The notes: generated by a model not told the origin, from the sequence alone. A DNA stretch of 8,600 nt from an uncultured Haemophilus sp. (GCA_902481695.1 CABSXY010000073.1:1-8600), one strand, 5' to 3'; positions 1 to 6,909 are shown, counted from the stretch's first letter. Numbers and translations: made by a program.

Positions 1-237
1 AATATCGCCGCTTATTTTTTAATGTGGAAAGATAAAGTCCGCGCGATTCGTCATGGCTGGCGAATTTCTGAAAATACTTTCTTTCTATTAAGTCTTCTTG
101 GTGGGTTTATTGGTGTTTATTGCGGGATGAAACGCTTTCGTCATAAAACCAAACACTTCAGTTTTAAATTTGTCGTTGTATTCAGTGCCTTTATTTGGTT
201 GATCTTAATGCCTTATTGGTATTTCTTTCTTGAATAA
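1..237 (+). CDS. DUF1294 family small membrane protein (3' part, 5' end outside the window)
   Basis: The frame is open from the first base and ends with TAA at 235-237. There is an in-frame ATG at 22, but the residues before it (NIAAYFL) look like the end of a membrane helix, so the gene probably begins upstream and is only cut by the window edge. Visible features are a basic loop ending in WRISE, a glycine-rich hydrophobic segment (LLGGFIGVYCGM), the pattern RFRHKTKHFSF, and a C-terminal hydrophobic helix. The order 'WRI-E...LGG..G...GM...RHKT....F' is typical of DUF1294 proteins, short inner-membrane proteins sometimes fused to a cold-shock domain. No biochemical role is established for the family and none is visible here. 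Any cold-shock domain would lie outside the window. The gene ends about 28 bases before a bidirectional terminator shared with dsbB. Confidence 0.8.
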   Translation, partial: NIAAYFLMWKDKVRAIRHGWRISENTFFLLSLLGGFIGVYCGMKRFRHKTKHFSFKFVVVFSAFIWLILMPYWYFFLE

Positions 238-265
238 CGTTGATCGCAGAATGACTTTCAGTAAT

Positions 266-298
266 AAAAAAGCCTAGAGAATATCTCTAGGCTTTTTA
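266..298. terminator. Bidirectional Rho-independent terminator between the DUF1294 gene and dsbB
   Basis: A perfect 9-bp stem, GCCTAGAGA (272-280) with TCTCTAGGC (284-292), closes a 3-base loop. It is flanked by A6 (266-271) and T5 (293-297). The A and T tracts make it work in both directions, serving the rightward DUF1294 gene and the leftward nhaB-dsbB operon, which converge here. Confidence 0.9.
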
Positions 299-311
299 GT
301 ATGCGATTAGA

Positions 312-845
312 CTACTTAAAAATGAGGCGTCGATTTCGACTTTTCTTCACTTGTGAAAGTGTAATTAATCCCAACACAATGACATAGACAGCGAAAATAA
401 ATACCAACCATTGCACCATCGTGATGCCGAAAAGTGACCATTGGCTTTCATTACAGCTACCTGTTGGATTGAACACCGCAGGTAGCCATTTATGGAATGG
501 TAACGTTTCTGGAAAGATTGGGATAAATTCACATTGTTTCCATGGCGCAGGGTTCATTTGTAAATCAAGGTGACGAATTGAGATTATTAATCCTTTGATT
601 GCACTAAATAAACCCACAATAAGAGCAAGAATGCGGACAATAAGCGAACTAGGGGCTAAGGCGCCGATAAAACCAGCAATAAATAACCCTACCATAGCTA
701 AACGTTCGTAAACACAAAGTACGCAAGGTTGTAAACCCATGCCGTATTGAAAGTAAAGTGCGGTCGATTCTAAGGCAAATGCGGAAAATGCCAAAAAGAT
801 CCACGCTGAACGTTTAAGGGATAATTGCTTAAAAAAGTCGAGCAT
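312..845 (-). CDS. dsbB: Disulfide bond formation protein B (DsbB), quinone-linked oxidase of DsbA
   Basis: This 177-residue inner-membrane protein reoxidises periplasmic DsbA and passes the electrons to ubiquinone or menaquinone. The length and layout match E. coli DsbB: four hydrophobic helices (about 13-30, 49-64, 70-90 and 138-162) and two periplasmic loops. The first loop carries the redox pair C41-V-L-C44 followed by YER, with R48 in the place of the quinone-contacting arginine. The second loop carries the other pair, C105 and C131, with H92 near the membrane. All four catalytic cysteines are present, so the protein should be active. A strong ribosome-binding site, AAGGAG, lies on the minus strand at 851-856, 5 bases before the start. 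It begins 19 bases after the nhaB stop and is almost certainly cotranscribed with it, as in E. coli. The gene contains one exact uptake signal at 756-764. Confidence 0.97.
   Translation of the reverse strand: MLDFFKQLSLKRSAWIFLAFSAFALESTALYFQYGMGLQPCVLCVYERLAMVGLFIAGFIGALAPSSLIVRILALIVGLFSAIKGLIISIRHLDLQMNPAPWKQCEFIPIFPETLPFHKWLPAVFNPTGSCNESQWSLFGITMVQWLVFIFAVYVIVLGLITLSQVKKSRNRRLIFK
756..764 (+). repeat. DNA uptake signal sequence (exact 9-mer) in dsbB
   Basis: AAGTGCGGT, an exact match to the Haemophilus-type uptake core, preceded by A. It lies in the dsbB segment for the helix before the CVLC motif and is accommodated as the codons for ...TAL.... Confidence 0.85.
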
Positions 846-864
846 TCTTTCTCCTTATGCTTCA

Positions 865-2403
865 TTAAATTGGAAGAATTAAGCCAAGGTTTGCAAGCCA
901 AATCGTCATTCCTGGTAGGATAAATTCGATTGCAAGGAAACCCACTAGCGTTAATACGATAGTGTAAGGCAATGCCATGTAGACCATTCTACCATAAGAA
1001 AGTTTAATTAACGGTGCAAGCGATGATGTTAATAAGAACAAGAATGCGGCTTGACCGTTTGGTGTAGCGACAGAAGGTAAGTTTGTACCTGTATTGATTG
1101 CTACCGCAAGTAATTCAAATTGGTGCGGTGCAATTGCGCCTGTCGCAAGGGCATGTTTCGCTTCATTAATATAAACTGTTGCTACGAATACGTTATCAGA
1201 AATCGCAGAAAGTAAACCATTGAAACAGTAGAATAATGCTAACTGTGTTTTCTCTTCAGAACTTAATACAAAGTGAATAATTGGCGCAAAGAGTTTTTGA
1301 TCGATAATCACCGCAACGACAGAGAAAAATACGACTAATAATGCAGTGAAAGGTAAACTTTCTTTGAATGCTTTACCAATAGCATGTTCATCAGTTACAC
1401 CAGTAAAGGTTGTTGCAAGGATAATCACACTTAAACCAATCATGCCTACAGCCGCTAAATGGAAGGCTAAACCTAAGATCAACCAAACCGCGATAACCGC
1501 TTGGACAGAAAGACGAATCTTATCTTGTTTAGACATTTTTTGTGCGTTTTCACGATCTAAATCCGCTAAGACTTGCCATACTTCTTCTGGTAGTTTTTCA
1601 CCATAACCGAATAATTTAAATTTTTCGACTAAAATACAAGTGAGTAATCCACAGATAAAAACAGGAACGGTTACTGGCGCCATACGGAAGAAGAATTCAA
1701 TGAAATTCCATTTTGCTTGTTCTGCAATGATTAGGTTTTGTGGCTCACCCACCATGGTCATTACACCACCGAGTGCGGTACCGACACCGGCATGCATCAT
1801 TAAGCTACGTAAGAAAGAACGGAATTTTTCGAGAGTTTCGTGATTTTTAATTTTGTTATCATCGGAAATATCAACCGCATCTTGTAGTGTTTTGCCAGAT
1901 GCGACTTTGTGATAAACCCCATAGAAACCCATTGCTACGCTGATAATTACTGCAACAACAGTAAGCGCATCTAAGAAAGCTGAAAGAAATGCAGCACTAA
2001 AACAGAATGCTAAAGAGAGAACTATTTTAGAACGGATACGAACTAATAATTTGGTGAAGACATAAAGCAAAAGTTGCTTCATAAAATAAATACCGGCGAC
2101 CATGAAGATTAAAAGTAAAACGACTTCAAAGTTTGCTACGATCTCCGCTTTAACGTGTTCGGCATTCGTCATGCCAATGGCAATGGCTTCAAATGCTAAT
2201 AAACCACCTGGTTGAAGAGGGTAGCATTTTAATGCCATAGCTAGCGTGAAAATAAACTCGGCAACGAGTAGCCAACCTGCAAGAAATGGACTAACAAAAA
2301 AGAATAAAATCGGGTTAATTACCAGGAAGGCAATAATGGTTAATTTATACCAATCTGGACTTGCGCCCAGAAAGTTTTTCATAAATGCTTGTGTGTAAGT
2401 CAT
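865..2403 (-). CDS. nhaB: Na+/H+ antiporter NhaB
   Basis: This 512-residue polytopic inner-membrane protein exchanges cytoplasmic sodium for external protons and supports pH and sodium homeostasis. Length agrees with the family (about 510-530). The N-terminus [13 protein letters not shown]...PDWYK is typical of NhaB. Conserved blocks are [12 protein letters not shown] (141-152), with an Asp at 145 in a membrane segment that probably matches the transport-critical Asp of Vibrio Nha[21 protein letters not shown] (206-225); [13 protein letters not shown] (399-411); and [18 protein letters not shown] (437-454). A long hydrophilic loop (about 262-298) separates the two halves. The minus-strand ribosome-binding site GGAG sits 6 bases before the ATG. 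It is the first gene of the nhaB-dsbB operon and is divergent from fadR, the same linkage as in E. coli. Confidence 0.97.
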   Translation of the reverse strand: MTYTQAFMKNFLGASPDWYKLTIIAFLVINPILFFFVSPFLAGWLLVAEFIFTLAMALKCYPLQPGGLLAFEAIAIGMTNAEHVKAEIVANFEVVLLLIFMVAGIYFMKQLLLYVFTKLLVRIRSKIVLSLAFCFSAAFLSAFLDALTVVAVIISVAMGFYGVYHKVASGKTLQDAVDISDDNKIKNHETLEKFRSFLRSLMMHAGVGTALGGVMTMVGEPQNLIIAEQAKWNFIEFFFRMAPVTVPVFICGLLTCILVEKFKLFGYGEKLPEEVWQVLADLDRENAQKMSKQDKIRLSVQAVIAVWLILGLAFHLAAVGMIGLSVIILATTFTGVTDEHAIGKAFKESLPFTALLVVFFSVVAVIIDQKLFAPIIHFVLSSEEKTQLALFYCFNGLLSAISDNVFVATVYINEAKHALATGAIAPHQFELLAVAINTGTNLPSVATPNGQAAFLFLLTSSLAPLIKLSYGRMVYMALPYTIVLTLVGFLAIEFILPGMTIWLANLGLILPI

Positions 2404-2537
2404 ATCGAACTCCGTTTTTTTATAGTCTTAACATTGTAATATATACAGCTTTAAAGGATAATAGACCAGTTAAAGATTTATTGAATAAATCACATTTTTT
2501 TGATCTTTTTAAGCTTTTTTATATTTATTTTATATTT
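2404..2537. promoter_or_regulatory. nhaB-fadR divergent intergenic region with operator-like elements
   Basis: This AT-rich gap must hold promoters for both divergent genes. Seen directly are a perfect 17-bp palindrome at 2475-2491 (GATTTATT-G-AATAAATC) and, beside it on the minus strand, AACTGGTCT at 2463-2471. The latter matches the left half of the E. coli FadR operator consensus (AACTGGTCNGACNTGTT); the right half does not match. A minus-strand -10-like TATATT lies at 2438-2443, and a -35 with 17-base spacing would fall at 2461-2466, overlapping the half-site. That -35 is itself a poor match. No convincing -35/-10 pair for fadR was found. Confidence 0.45.
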
Positions 2538-3266
2538 ATGCAAACAGATAATACCCTTTTACGGGCTCAAAGCCCAGCCGCGCTTGCCGAAGAATATATT
2601 GTTAGAAGTATTTGGGATGATGTATTTCCCGCGGGTACCAATCTTCCTTCTGAACGTGATTTAGCCGATAAAATCGGTGTGACACGCACCACATTACGTG
2701 AAGTATTACAGCGTTTAGCACGAGATGGATGGCTTACCATTCAACACGGCAAGCCGACAAAAGTCAATGATATTTGGGATACAGCCGGTCCAAGCATTAT
2801 TGAAACCTTAATTACCTTAGATCGTCAAAGTGCGCCATTAATCATTGAAAATATGCTTTCGTTGCGTAGTCGTATGTCTGAATCTTATATTTATGAAGCT
2901 GTCAAAAATTCACCTAAAGCTTCAGTTGCTTTGTTTAAAGGGTTGGATTCATTAGAAAATACAGCAGAGAGCTATATGGAATTCGATTATGCCTTATTCC
3001 GCCAATTTACAGTCATGGCGAATAAACCTTTCTATCGTTTGATTTTTAATAGTTTACGTGGGGTTTATCATAAAATTGGCTTATTGTTTTTCAGCGAAGA
3101 AAAACATCGCCAAGTCACGCATGATTTCTATGTTGAATTGCGCGATATTTGTGAAAGTGGCCAATCCGATTTAGTGGTAGGTTGTATTCGTAAACACAAG
3201 CAAGTGACTTCTGCTTACTGGCGAACTATTTTAGAAAGTTTGCCAAAAGATTTAGAAACAGAATAA
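2538..3266 (+). CDS. fadR: Fatty acid metabolism transcriptional regulator FadR (GntR family)
   Basis: FadR is an acyl-CoA-responsive DNA-binding regulator that in enterobacteria represses beta-oxidation genes and activates unsaturated fatty-acid synthesis genes such as fabA and fabB. From the ATG at 2538 the protein has 242 residues, close to the 239 of E. coli. The N-terminal winged helix (about 10-75) is almost identical to the E. coli domain: [12 protein letters not shown], then [19 protein letters not shown] and [11 protein letters not shown], with the DNA-contacting arginines and the wing His-Gly retained. The C-terminal helical domain (about 80-235), which binds acyl-CoA, is more divergent. 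The reading frame stays open upstream to 2385, but that extension overlaps the nhaB start and is low-complexity AT-rich sequence, so [13 protein letters not shown] is taken as the start, as in H. influenzae. No Shine-Dalgarno sequence precedes it. The gene is divergent from nhaB. Confidence 0.95.
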   Translation: MQTDNTLLRAQSPAALAEEYIVRSIWDDVFPAGTNLPSERDLADKIGVTRTTLREVLQRLARDGWLTIQHGKPTKVNDIWDTAGPSIIETLITLDRQSAPLIIENMLSLRSRMSESYIYEAVKNSPKASVALFKGLDSLENTAESYMEFDYALFRQFTVMANKPFYRLIFNSLRGVYHKIGLLFFSEEKHRQVTHDFYVELRDICESGQSDLVVGCIRKHKQVTSAYWRTILESLPKDLETE

Positions 3267-3272
3267 TATGAA

Positions 3273-3281
3273 AAGTGCGGT
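3273..3281 (+). repeat. DNA uptake signal sequence, left member of the fadR terminator pair
   Basis: Exact AAGTGCGGT preceded by A; forms the 5' arm of the terminator at 3271-3303. Confidence 0.9.
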
Positions 3282-3310
3282 TGAAAATGACCGCACTTTT
3301 TCCTTATATC
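3281..3310 (+). promoter_or_regulatory. Candidate promoter for rsmE-yqgE-ruvX, overlapping the terminator loop
   Basis: TTGAAA (3281-3286, 5 of 6 bases of the -35 consensus) lies in the loop of the terminator hairpin. It is followed after 18 bases by TATATC (3305-3310, 4 of 6 of the -10 consensus). Transcription would start near 3317, about 8 bases before the rsmE ATG, giving an almost leaderless mRNA; this fits the absence of a Shine-Dalgarno sequence. The match is only moderate, and readthrough from fadR or a promoter inside fadR are alternatives. Confidence 0.35.
3290..3298 (-). repeat. DNA uptake signal sequence, right member of the fadR terminator pair
   Basis: Exact ACCGCACTT, the inverse orientation; forms the 3' arm of the same hairpin. 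Confidence 0.9.
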
Positions 3311-3324
3311 AAAGACTCAATATT

Positions 3325-4059
3325 ATGCGTATTCCAAGAATTTACCATCCAGAATCCCTTAAAAATCAATCTACTTGCCAACTTTCAGAGGATGCGGCTA
3401 ATCACGTAGGACGTGTACTTCGTATGACTGAAGGTGAGCAAATTGAATTATTTGATGGAAGTAATCATATTTATCCAGCAAAAATTATTGAAGCGAGCAA
3501 AAAAGCCGTTAAAGTGGACATTCTTGGCTGTGAATTAAGTGATAAAGAGTCGAATCTATTTATTCACTTAGGTCAAGTTATTTCACGTGGTGATCGAATG
3601 GAGTTTACCATTCAGAAATCCGTAGAGTTGGGCGTGAGTATGATTACACCATTATGGTCAGAACGCTGTGGCGTGAAGCTAGACGGCGAACGCATGGATA
3701 AGAAAATTCAACAATGGCAAAAAATTGCCATTGCCGCTTGTGAACAATGTGGCCGTAATGTTGTGCCGGAAATCCGTCCATTAATGAAATTGCAAGATTG
3801 GTGTGCAGAAAATGATGGTGCACTGAAATTGAATTTACATCCAAGAGCCCAATATTCAATTAAAACCTTACCTTCAATTCCGAAAGAAGGGGTTCGTTTA
3901 CTTATTGGTTCAGAAGGTGGCTTATCACCTCAAGAAATCGCACAAACTGAACAGCAAGGATTTACTGAAATTTTATTAGGAAAGCGAGTATTACGCACAG
4001 AAACCGCCTCTTTGGCGGCAATTAGTGCGTTACAAATTTGTTTTGGAGATTTGGGATAA
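3325..4059 (+). CDS. rsmE: 16S rRNA m3U1498 methyltransferase RsmE
   Basis: RsmE uses S-adenosylmethionine to methylate N3 of U1498 in 16S rRNA, at the decoding region of the 30S subunit. The 244-residue protein starts MRIPRIYHP, the typical RsmE N-terminus, with a PUA-like RNA-binding region (about 1-70). The C-terminal SPOUT fold carries the knot motifs: Q84-V-I-S-R-G-D-R and E94[10 protein letters not shown], then [10 protein letters not shown] (192-201) and [11 protein letters not shown] (218-228), which form the cofactor pocket. The frame stays open upstream to an ATG at 3268, but that extension is translated from the terminator hairpin after fadR, so 3325 is preferred. No Shine-Dalgarno sequence is visible before it. 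The stop overlaps the yqgE start in TAATG, so the two are probably translationally coupled. Confidence 0.96.
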   Translation: MRIPRIYHPESLKNQSTCQLSEDAANHVGRVLRMTEGEQIELFDGSNHIYPAKIIEASKKAVKVDILGCELSDKESNLFIHLGQVISRGDRMEFTIQKSVELGVSMITPLWSERCGVKLDGERMDKKIQQWQKIAIAACEQCGRNVVPEIRPLMKLQDWCAENDGALKLNLHPRAQYSIKTLPSIPKEGVRLLIGSEGGLSPQEIAQTEQQGFTEILLGKRVLRTETASLAAISALQICFGDLG

Positions 4060-4619
4060 TGATGGATTTACAAGGGCAATTTTTAATTGCGATGCCACAG
4101 TTGGAGGATTATTTCCAAAATACTGTGGTGTATATGTGTGAGCATAATGAGCAAGGTTCGATGGGCTTAGTGATTAATCAACCCACTGATTTAAGCATTG
4201 CAGAGCTATATTCAAAAATGAATTTTATGATGAAAAATGACCGCACTTTTAGCAATGAACTTGTACTTGCGGGTGGACCTGTACATTCCGAGCGTGGTTT
4301 TATTTTGCATAAGAAAACAGCGAAAGAATTTGAACATAGTTATAAAATTACTGATGAGATGTATCTCACCACGTCAGCAGATATTGTGGAAACCTTTGGT
4401 TCAGCGGATGCGCCTGAGAAATATCTGGTTGCACTCGGTTGTGCCAGTTGGATAGCAGGTCAGCTTGAACAAGAGATTGCAGATAATGCGTGGCTGGTCG
4501 CGCCAGCGTCAGACACCATTTTGTTTGAAACGATTTATGAAGATCGTTATCCTGCCGCGAATCAATTATTAGGGATTAATCCTCATAATTTTGTCTTTTC
4601 ACAAGTAGGGCATAGTTAA
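4059..4619 (+). CDS. yqgE: UPF0301 / DUF179 family protein YqgE
   Basis: This conserved protein of 186 residues has no firmly established function. It begins [19 protein letters not shown] and shows the family hallmarks [17 protein letters not shown] (26-42), [13 protein letters not shown] (72-84), LTTSAD in the middle and the C-terminal ANQLLGINP. The start at 4059 overlaps the rsmE stop (TAATG); a second ATG at 4062 is the alternative. GGAG at 4045-4048, inside the rsmE end, is a plausible ribosome-binding site 10 bases upstream. It lies between rsmE and ruvX; yqgE next to ruvX is widely conserved in gamma-proteobacteria, hinting at a link to RNA or ribosome metabolism, but this is inference. 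One exact uptake signal lies within the gene (4240-4248). Confidence 0.93.
   Translation: MMDLQGQFLIAMPQLEDYFQNTVVYMCEHNEQGSMGLVINQPTDLSIAELYSKMNFMMKNDRTFSNELVLAGGPVHSERGFILHKKTAKEFEHSYKITDEMYLTTSADIVETFGSADAPEKYLVALGCASWIAGQLEQEIADNAWLVAPASDTILFETIYEDRYPAANQLLGINPHNFVFSQVGHS
4240..4248 (-). repeat. DNA uptake signal sequence inside yqgE
   Basis: Exact ACCGCACTT followed by TT. It is single and unpaired, and encodes part of NDRTF at residues 60-64 of YqgE. Confidence 0.85.
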
Positions 4620-5038
4620 TGGGCATCACGGCAATTGCGTTTGATTTTGGCACAAAAAGCATTGGTTGTGCGGTCGGGCAAAGTATCACAGGTACGGCAC
4701 AAGCATTACCTGCATTTAAAGCGCAAGATGGGATTCCCAATTGGGATGCTATTGAAAAATGCTTAAAAGACTGGAAACCTGATGTTATTGTGGTGGGACT
4801 GCCTTTAAATATGGATGGTACTGAGCAAGATTTAACACTTCGTGCGAAAAAATTTGCCAATCGCTTAAATGGTCGTTTCGGTATTAAAGTAGAACTGCAA
4901 GATGAGCGTTTAACAACGGTTTCTGCTCGAGATGAAATTTTCCAGCGTGGCGGTTATCGCGCTCTCAATAAAGGTAAAGTCGATGGGATTTCTGCTTGCC
5001 TAATTTTAGAAAGTTGGTTCGAAAACTATTCAGAATAA
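4619..5038 (+). CDS. ruvX: RuvX/YqgF, RNase H-fold protein for 16S rRNA 5'-end processing
   Basis: This 139-residue RNase H-fold protein is of the size usual for YqgF/RuvX. It is named a putative Holliday junction resolvase, but work on the E. coli protein points to pre-16S rRNA 5' maturation as its main role. Visible motifs are [13 protein letters not shown] (8-20) with the first catalytic Asp at 9, [13 protein letters not shown] (58-70), the QDERLTT block (94-100) and VDGISA (121-126) with the last acidic residue at 122. All acidic positions expected for the active site are present. The start overlaps the yqgE stop by one base (TAATG), so it is translationally coupled. It is the last gene of the rsmE-yqgE-ruvX operon. 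Confidence 0.95.
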   Translation: MGITAIAFDFGTKSIGCAVGQSITGTAQALPAFKAQDGIPNWDAIEKCLKDWKPDVIVVGLPLNMDGTEQDLTLRAKKFANRLNGRFGIKVELQDERLTTVSARDEIFQRGGYRALNKGKVDGISACLILESWFENYSE

Positions 5039-5047
5039 GCCAAAAAT

Positions 5048-5074
5048 AAACCGCACTTTAAGGTGCGGTTTGTT
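5048..5074. terminator. Bidirectional terminator between ruvX and pgeF containing an uptake signal
   Basis: AAACCGCAC (5048-5056) pairs with GTGCGGTTT (5063-5071) around a 6-base loop. The left arm carries an exact uptake signal (5050-5058, minus orientation) and the right arm a one-mismatch copy (5061-5069). On the minus strand the stem is followed by TATTTTTGG, a good U-rich tail for pgeF; on the plus strand the tail (TTTGTTG) is weaker. Confidence 0.8.
5050..5058 (-). repeat. DNA uptake signal sequence in the ruvX-pgeF terminator
   Basis: Exact ACCGCACTT in the left arm of the terminator. The right arm carries AGGTGCGGT (5061-5069), one mismatch from the core, so only one of the pair is a perfect signal. 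Confidence 0.85.
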
Positions 5075-5086
5075 GTATTGATAGGT

Positions 5087-5824
5087 TTATTTTTTTATCC
5101 AAATCAGACTCGCCATTCGGCCTGTTTTGTCATCTCGACGATAGGAAAAGAAGCTCTCTTTTTCATTGAATGTGCAATGCTCCCCACCGTAAATTTGGGT
5201 AATACCTAATTTGTTGAGGCGTTGTGTGGCGATTTGATAAAGATTGCCGAGGTATTTTCCTACTTCATTCGGAACTGGTCGAAAAGCCGTTTCTGCAATT
5301 GGGTCAAACGCCATAAATTGCTCAATCACTTCTTTGCCAACTTGGAATGCATTAGGGCCGATAGCAGGCCCAAACCACGCAATAATCTCTTCGGGGGCTG
5401 ATTGGAAACATTTCACTGTTTCTTCTAATACACCATCACAGAGTCCACGCCAGCCCGCATGTGCTGCAGCCACTTCAGTGCCTTGTTTATTGGTGAATAA
5501 AACTGGCAAGCAATCAGCCGTCATGACCAAACATACTTGGTTAGGTTGATTGGTGTAAACCGCATCAGCCTCTAAATTATTGCCCTCATAAGGCACTGTG
5601 ATTACACGAGTACTGTGTGTTTGAGTTAAAAACAACGGGAAATGTGGCAGATTAAATTTTTCGACCAATAAAGTGCGGTTAGTTTTGACCGCACTTTTAT
5701 TGTCTTCGACATGATCGCCTAAATTGAAACTATCGAAAGGCGGCAGGCTTACACCACCTTCTCTTGTGGTTGTAAAAGCTTGGATATGTGGTGGAACAGT
5801 CCAGTTTGGAACAATGGTTTTCAT
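5087..5824 (-). CDS. pgeF: Peptidoglycan editing factor PgeF (YfiH, laccase-domain family)
   Basis: This 245-residue cytoplasmic protein belongs to the YfiH/DUF152 family. Family members have been described as polyphenol oxidases or purine nucleosidases; in E. coli the protein was renamed PgeF because it removes a peptidoglycan precursor with L-Ser in place of L-Ala. The metal-site residues are present: H70 in LTQTH, C105 in MTADCLPVLF and H122 in AAAHAGWRGLC. GPAIGP (about 152-157) and the C-terminal FFSYRRDDKTGRMASLIW are also typical. The start lies one base beyond the rluD stop, so the two are cotranscribed, as in E. coli (rluD-yfiH). Oddly, an inverted pair of uptake signals (5671-5696) is embedded in the coding sequence and encodes residues 43-52, in a segment that is variable between species. 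Confidence 0.95.
   Translation of the reverse strand: MKTIVPNWTVPPHIQAFTTTREGGVSLPPFDSFNLGDHVEDNKSAVKTNRTLLVEKFNLPHFPLFLTQTHSTRVITVPYEGNNLEADAVYTNQPNQVCLVMTADCLPVLFTNKQGTEVAAAHAGWRGLCDGVLEETVKCFQSAPEEIIAWFGPAIGPNAFQVGKEVIEQFMAFDPIAETAFRPVPNEVGKYLGNLYQIATQRLNKLGITQIYGGEHCTFNEKESFFSYRRDDKTGRMASLIWIKK
5671..5679 (+). repeat. DNA uptake signal sequence inside pgeF, left member of an inverted pair
   Basis: Exact AAGTGCGGT preceded by A. It is paired with the copy at 5688-5696 and lies within the pgeF coding sequence. Confidence 0.88.
5688..5696 (-). repeat. DNA uptake signal sequence inside pgeF, right member of an inverted pair
   Basis: Exact ACCGCACTT followed by TT. Together with 5671-5679 it can form a 10-bp stem (5670-5679 with 5688-5697) and an 8-base loop. 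Confidence 0.88.
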
Positions 5825-5825
5825 C

Positions 5826-6800
5826 TTAATAATCCAATTCGTCTTTGTGTTCGAGGTAATCCGCTTTTAAGGCATGAAGTAATTCGACAAAGTCATCTGG
5901 CAACGGGGCATACCATTCCATCATTTCACCTGTGATGGGATGAGCTAAACGCAACATAACCGCATGTAAGGCTTGGCGTTTAAAATTGCGTAGTACTTCA
6001 GTGAAGGCTTCGCTGGCATTTTTAGGTGGATGAGGACGACCACCGTAAGTTTGATCACCTAATAATGGATGTGCAATATGCGCCATGTGCACACGAATTT
6101 GGTGAGTACGACCCGTTTCTAAACGTAAGCGTAAGCGGGTGTAATTACGGAAATTCTCCATAATGCGATAGTGCGTAACCGCCGGTTTACCCATTGGGTG
6201 AACCGCCATCAATGTGCGTTTTGTCGGGTGGCGAGCCATTGGCTGATCTACTGTGCCACCTTTGGTCATAATGCCACTCGCAATGGCTTCGTATTCACGA
6301 GTGATTTTACGTTTTTGTAAGTCACGCACGAGTTTGGTTTGTGCAGGAATTGTTTTAGCAACAACCATAAGACCCGTTGTGTCTTTATCTAAACGATGCA
6401 CAATCCCTGCACGTGGTACTTCGGCAATAGGTGGATAGTGATAGAGTAGCGCGTTAAGTACCGTGCCATTTGGATTGCCCGCACCGGGGTGAACCACAAG
6501 ATCTTTAGGTTTGTTAATCACGATAATATCGTCATCTTCATAAACGATATTGAGCGGAATATTTTGTGGCTCAAAACGGTTTTCATCTTCCACTTCTACC
6601 GAAATTTCAATTTGCTCTCCGCCATAAATTTTTGCTCGTGGAATATCGGCAATTTCGCCGTTCATTTTTACCTGTTTTGCTTCAATCCAGGTTTTTAAAC
6701 GCGAACGGGAATATTCTGGGAACAACTCTGCGAGGGTTTGGTCTAAACGCAGTCCCATTTGTTCGGGCTGAACTTCAGCCGTTAAGATCATTTGTGGCAT
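5826..6800 (-). CDS. rluD: 23S rRNA pseudouridine synthase RluD
   Basis: RluD makes pseudouridines at positions 1911, 1915 and 1917 in helix 69 of 23S rRNA, important for ribosome assembly and termination. The 324-residue protein closely follows E. coli RluD. It has an N-terminal S4 RNA-binding domain (about 17-77, RLDQTLAELFPEYSRSRLK), then the RluA-type catalytic domain with IVHRLDKDTTGL (133-144), where D138 is the catalytic aspartate, and later GRTHQIRVHMAH. The start MPQMI matches E. coli MAQRV in position; M4 is a less likely alternative. A weak ribosome-binding site (GGA) precedes it on the minus strand. It is the first gene of rluD-pgeF and is divergent from bamD, an arrangement conserved in E. 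coli. Confidence 0.97.
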   Translation of the reverse strand: MPQMILTAEVQPEQMGLRLDQTLAELFPEYSRSRLKTWIEAKQVKMNGEIADIPRAKIYGGEQIEISVEVEDENRFEPQNIPLNIVYEDDDIIVINKPKDLVVHPGAGNPNGTVLNALLYHYPPIAEVPRAGIVHRLDKDTTGLMVVAKTIPAQTKLVRDLQKRKITREYEAIASGIMTKGGTVDQPMARHPTKRTLMAVHPMGKPAVTHYRIMENFRNYTRLRLRLETGRTHQIRVHMAHIAHPLLGDQTYGGRPHPPKNASEAFTEVLRNFKRQALHAVMLRLAHPITGEMMEWYAPLPDDFVELLHALKADYLEHKDELDY

Positions 6801-6827
6801 AAAAAATCCATCTAAAAATTTAAAAAG

Positions 6828-6856
6828 TTGGCTTATTGTGTAATGTTCTATACAAT
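6828..6856 (+). promoter_or_regulatory. Candidate sigma-70 promoter of bamD
   Basis: TTGGCT (6828-6833, 4 of 6 of the -35 consensus) and TACAAT (6851-6856, 5 of 6 of the -10 consensus) are separated by the ideal 17 bases. Transcription would start near 6863, leaving a 5' leader of about 47 bases before the bamD start. No similarly good promoter was found for the divergent rluD. Confidence 0.6.
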
Positions 6857-6909
6857 ATTCGTTAATTGTAACTTATTTATTGATTTTCGTAAAAATTAAG
6901 GAAAAAAGA

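Larger units (their letters stand above)
3271..3303 (+). terminator. fadR terminator made from two inverted uptake signals
   Basis: AAAAGTGCGGT (3271-3281) pairs perfectly over 11 bp with ACCGCACTTTT (3290-3300) around an 8-base loop, TGAAAATG. The 3' arm runs into a T-rich tail (TTTTTCC). It starts 4 bases after the fadR stop. Inverted uptake-signal pairs serving as transcription terminators are a known feature of Haemophilus genomes. Confidence 0.85.

Noticed and set aside
1346..1843. Plus-strand open frames opposite nhaB (1346-1606 and 1640-1843)
   Set aside because: They are antisense shadows of a well-conserved gene, with no family resemblance and no ribosome-binding site.
2385..2537. 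N-terminal extension of the fadR frame back to 2385
   Set aside because: It overlaps the nhaB start, is AT-rich low-complexity sequence containing the palindrome and likely promoters, and FadR homologues begin at or near [13 protein letters not shown].
4666..4674. Further uptake-signal-like sequences such as TTGTGCGGT in ruvX, TGGTGCGGT in nhaB (near 1112) and AGGTGCGGC in bamD (near 7024)
   Set aside because: Each has two mismatches to the 9-base core, expected by chance at this length.
5272..5280. FadR-like AACTGGTC inside pgeF
   Set aside because: It lies deep in a coding region with no second half and is best explained as chance; it serves as a caution for the nhaB-fadR half-site.
6489..6802. 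Plus-strand open frames opposite rluD, and similar ones opposite pgeF (5244-5549) and ruvX (4576-4860 minus)
   Set aside because: All lie entirely or mainly antisense to genes with full family matches; no independent coding evidence.
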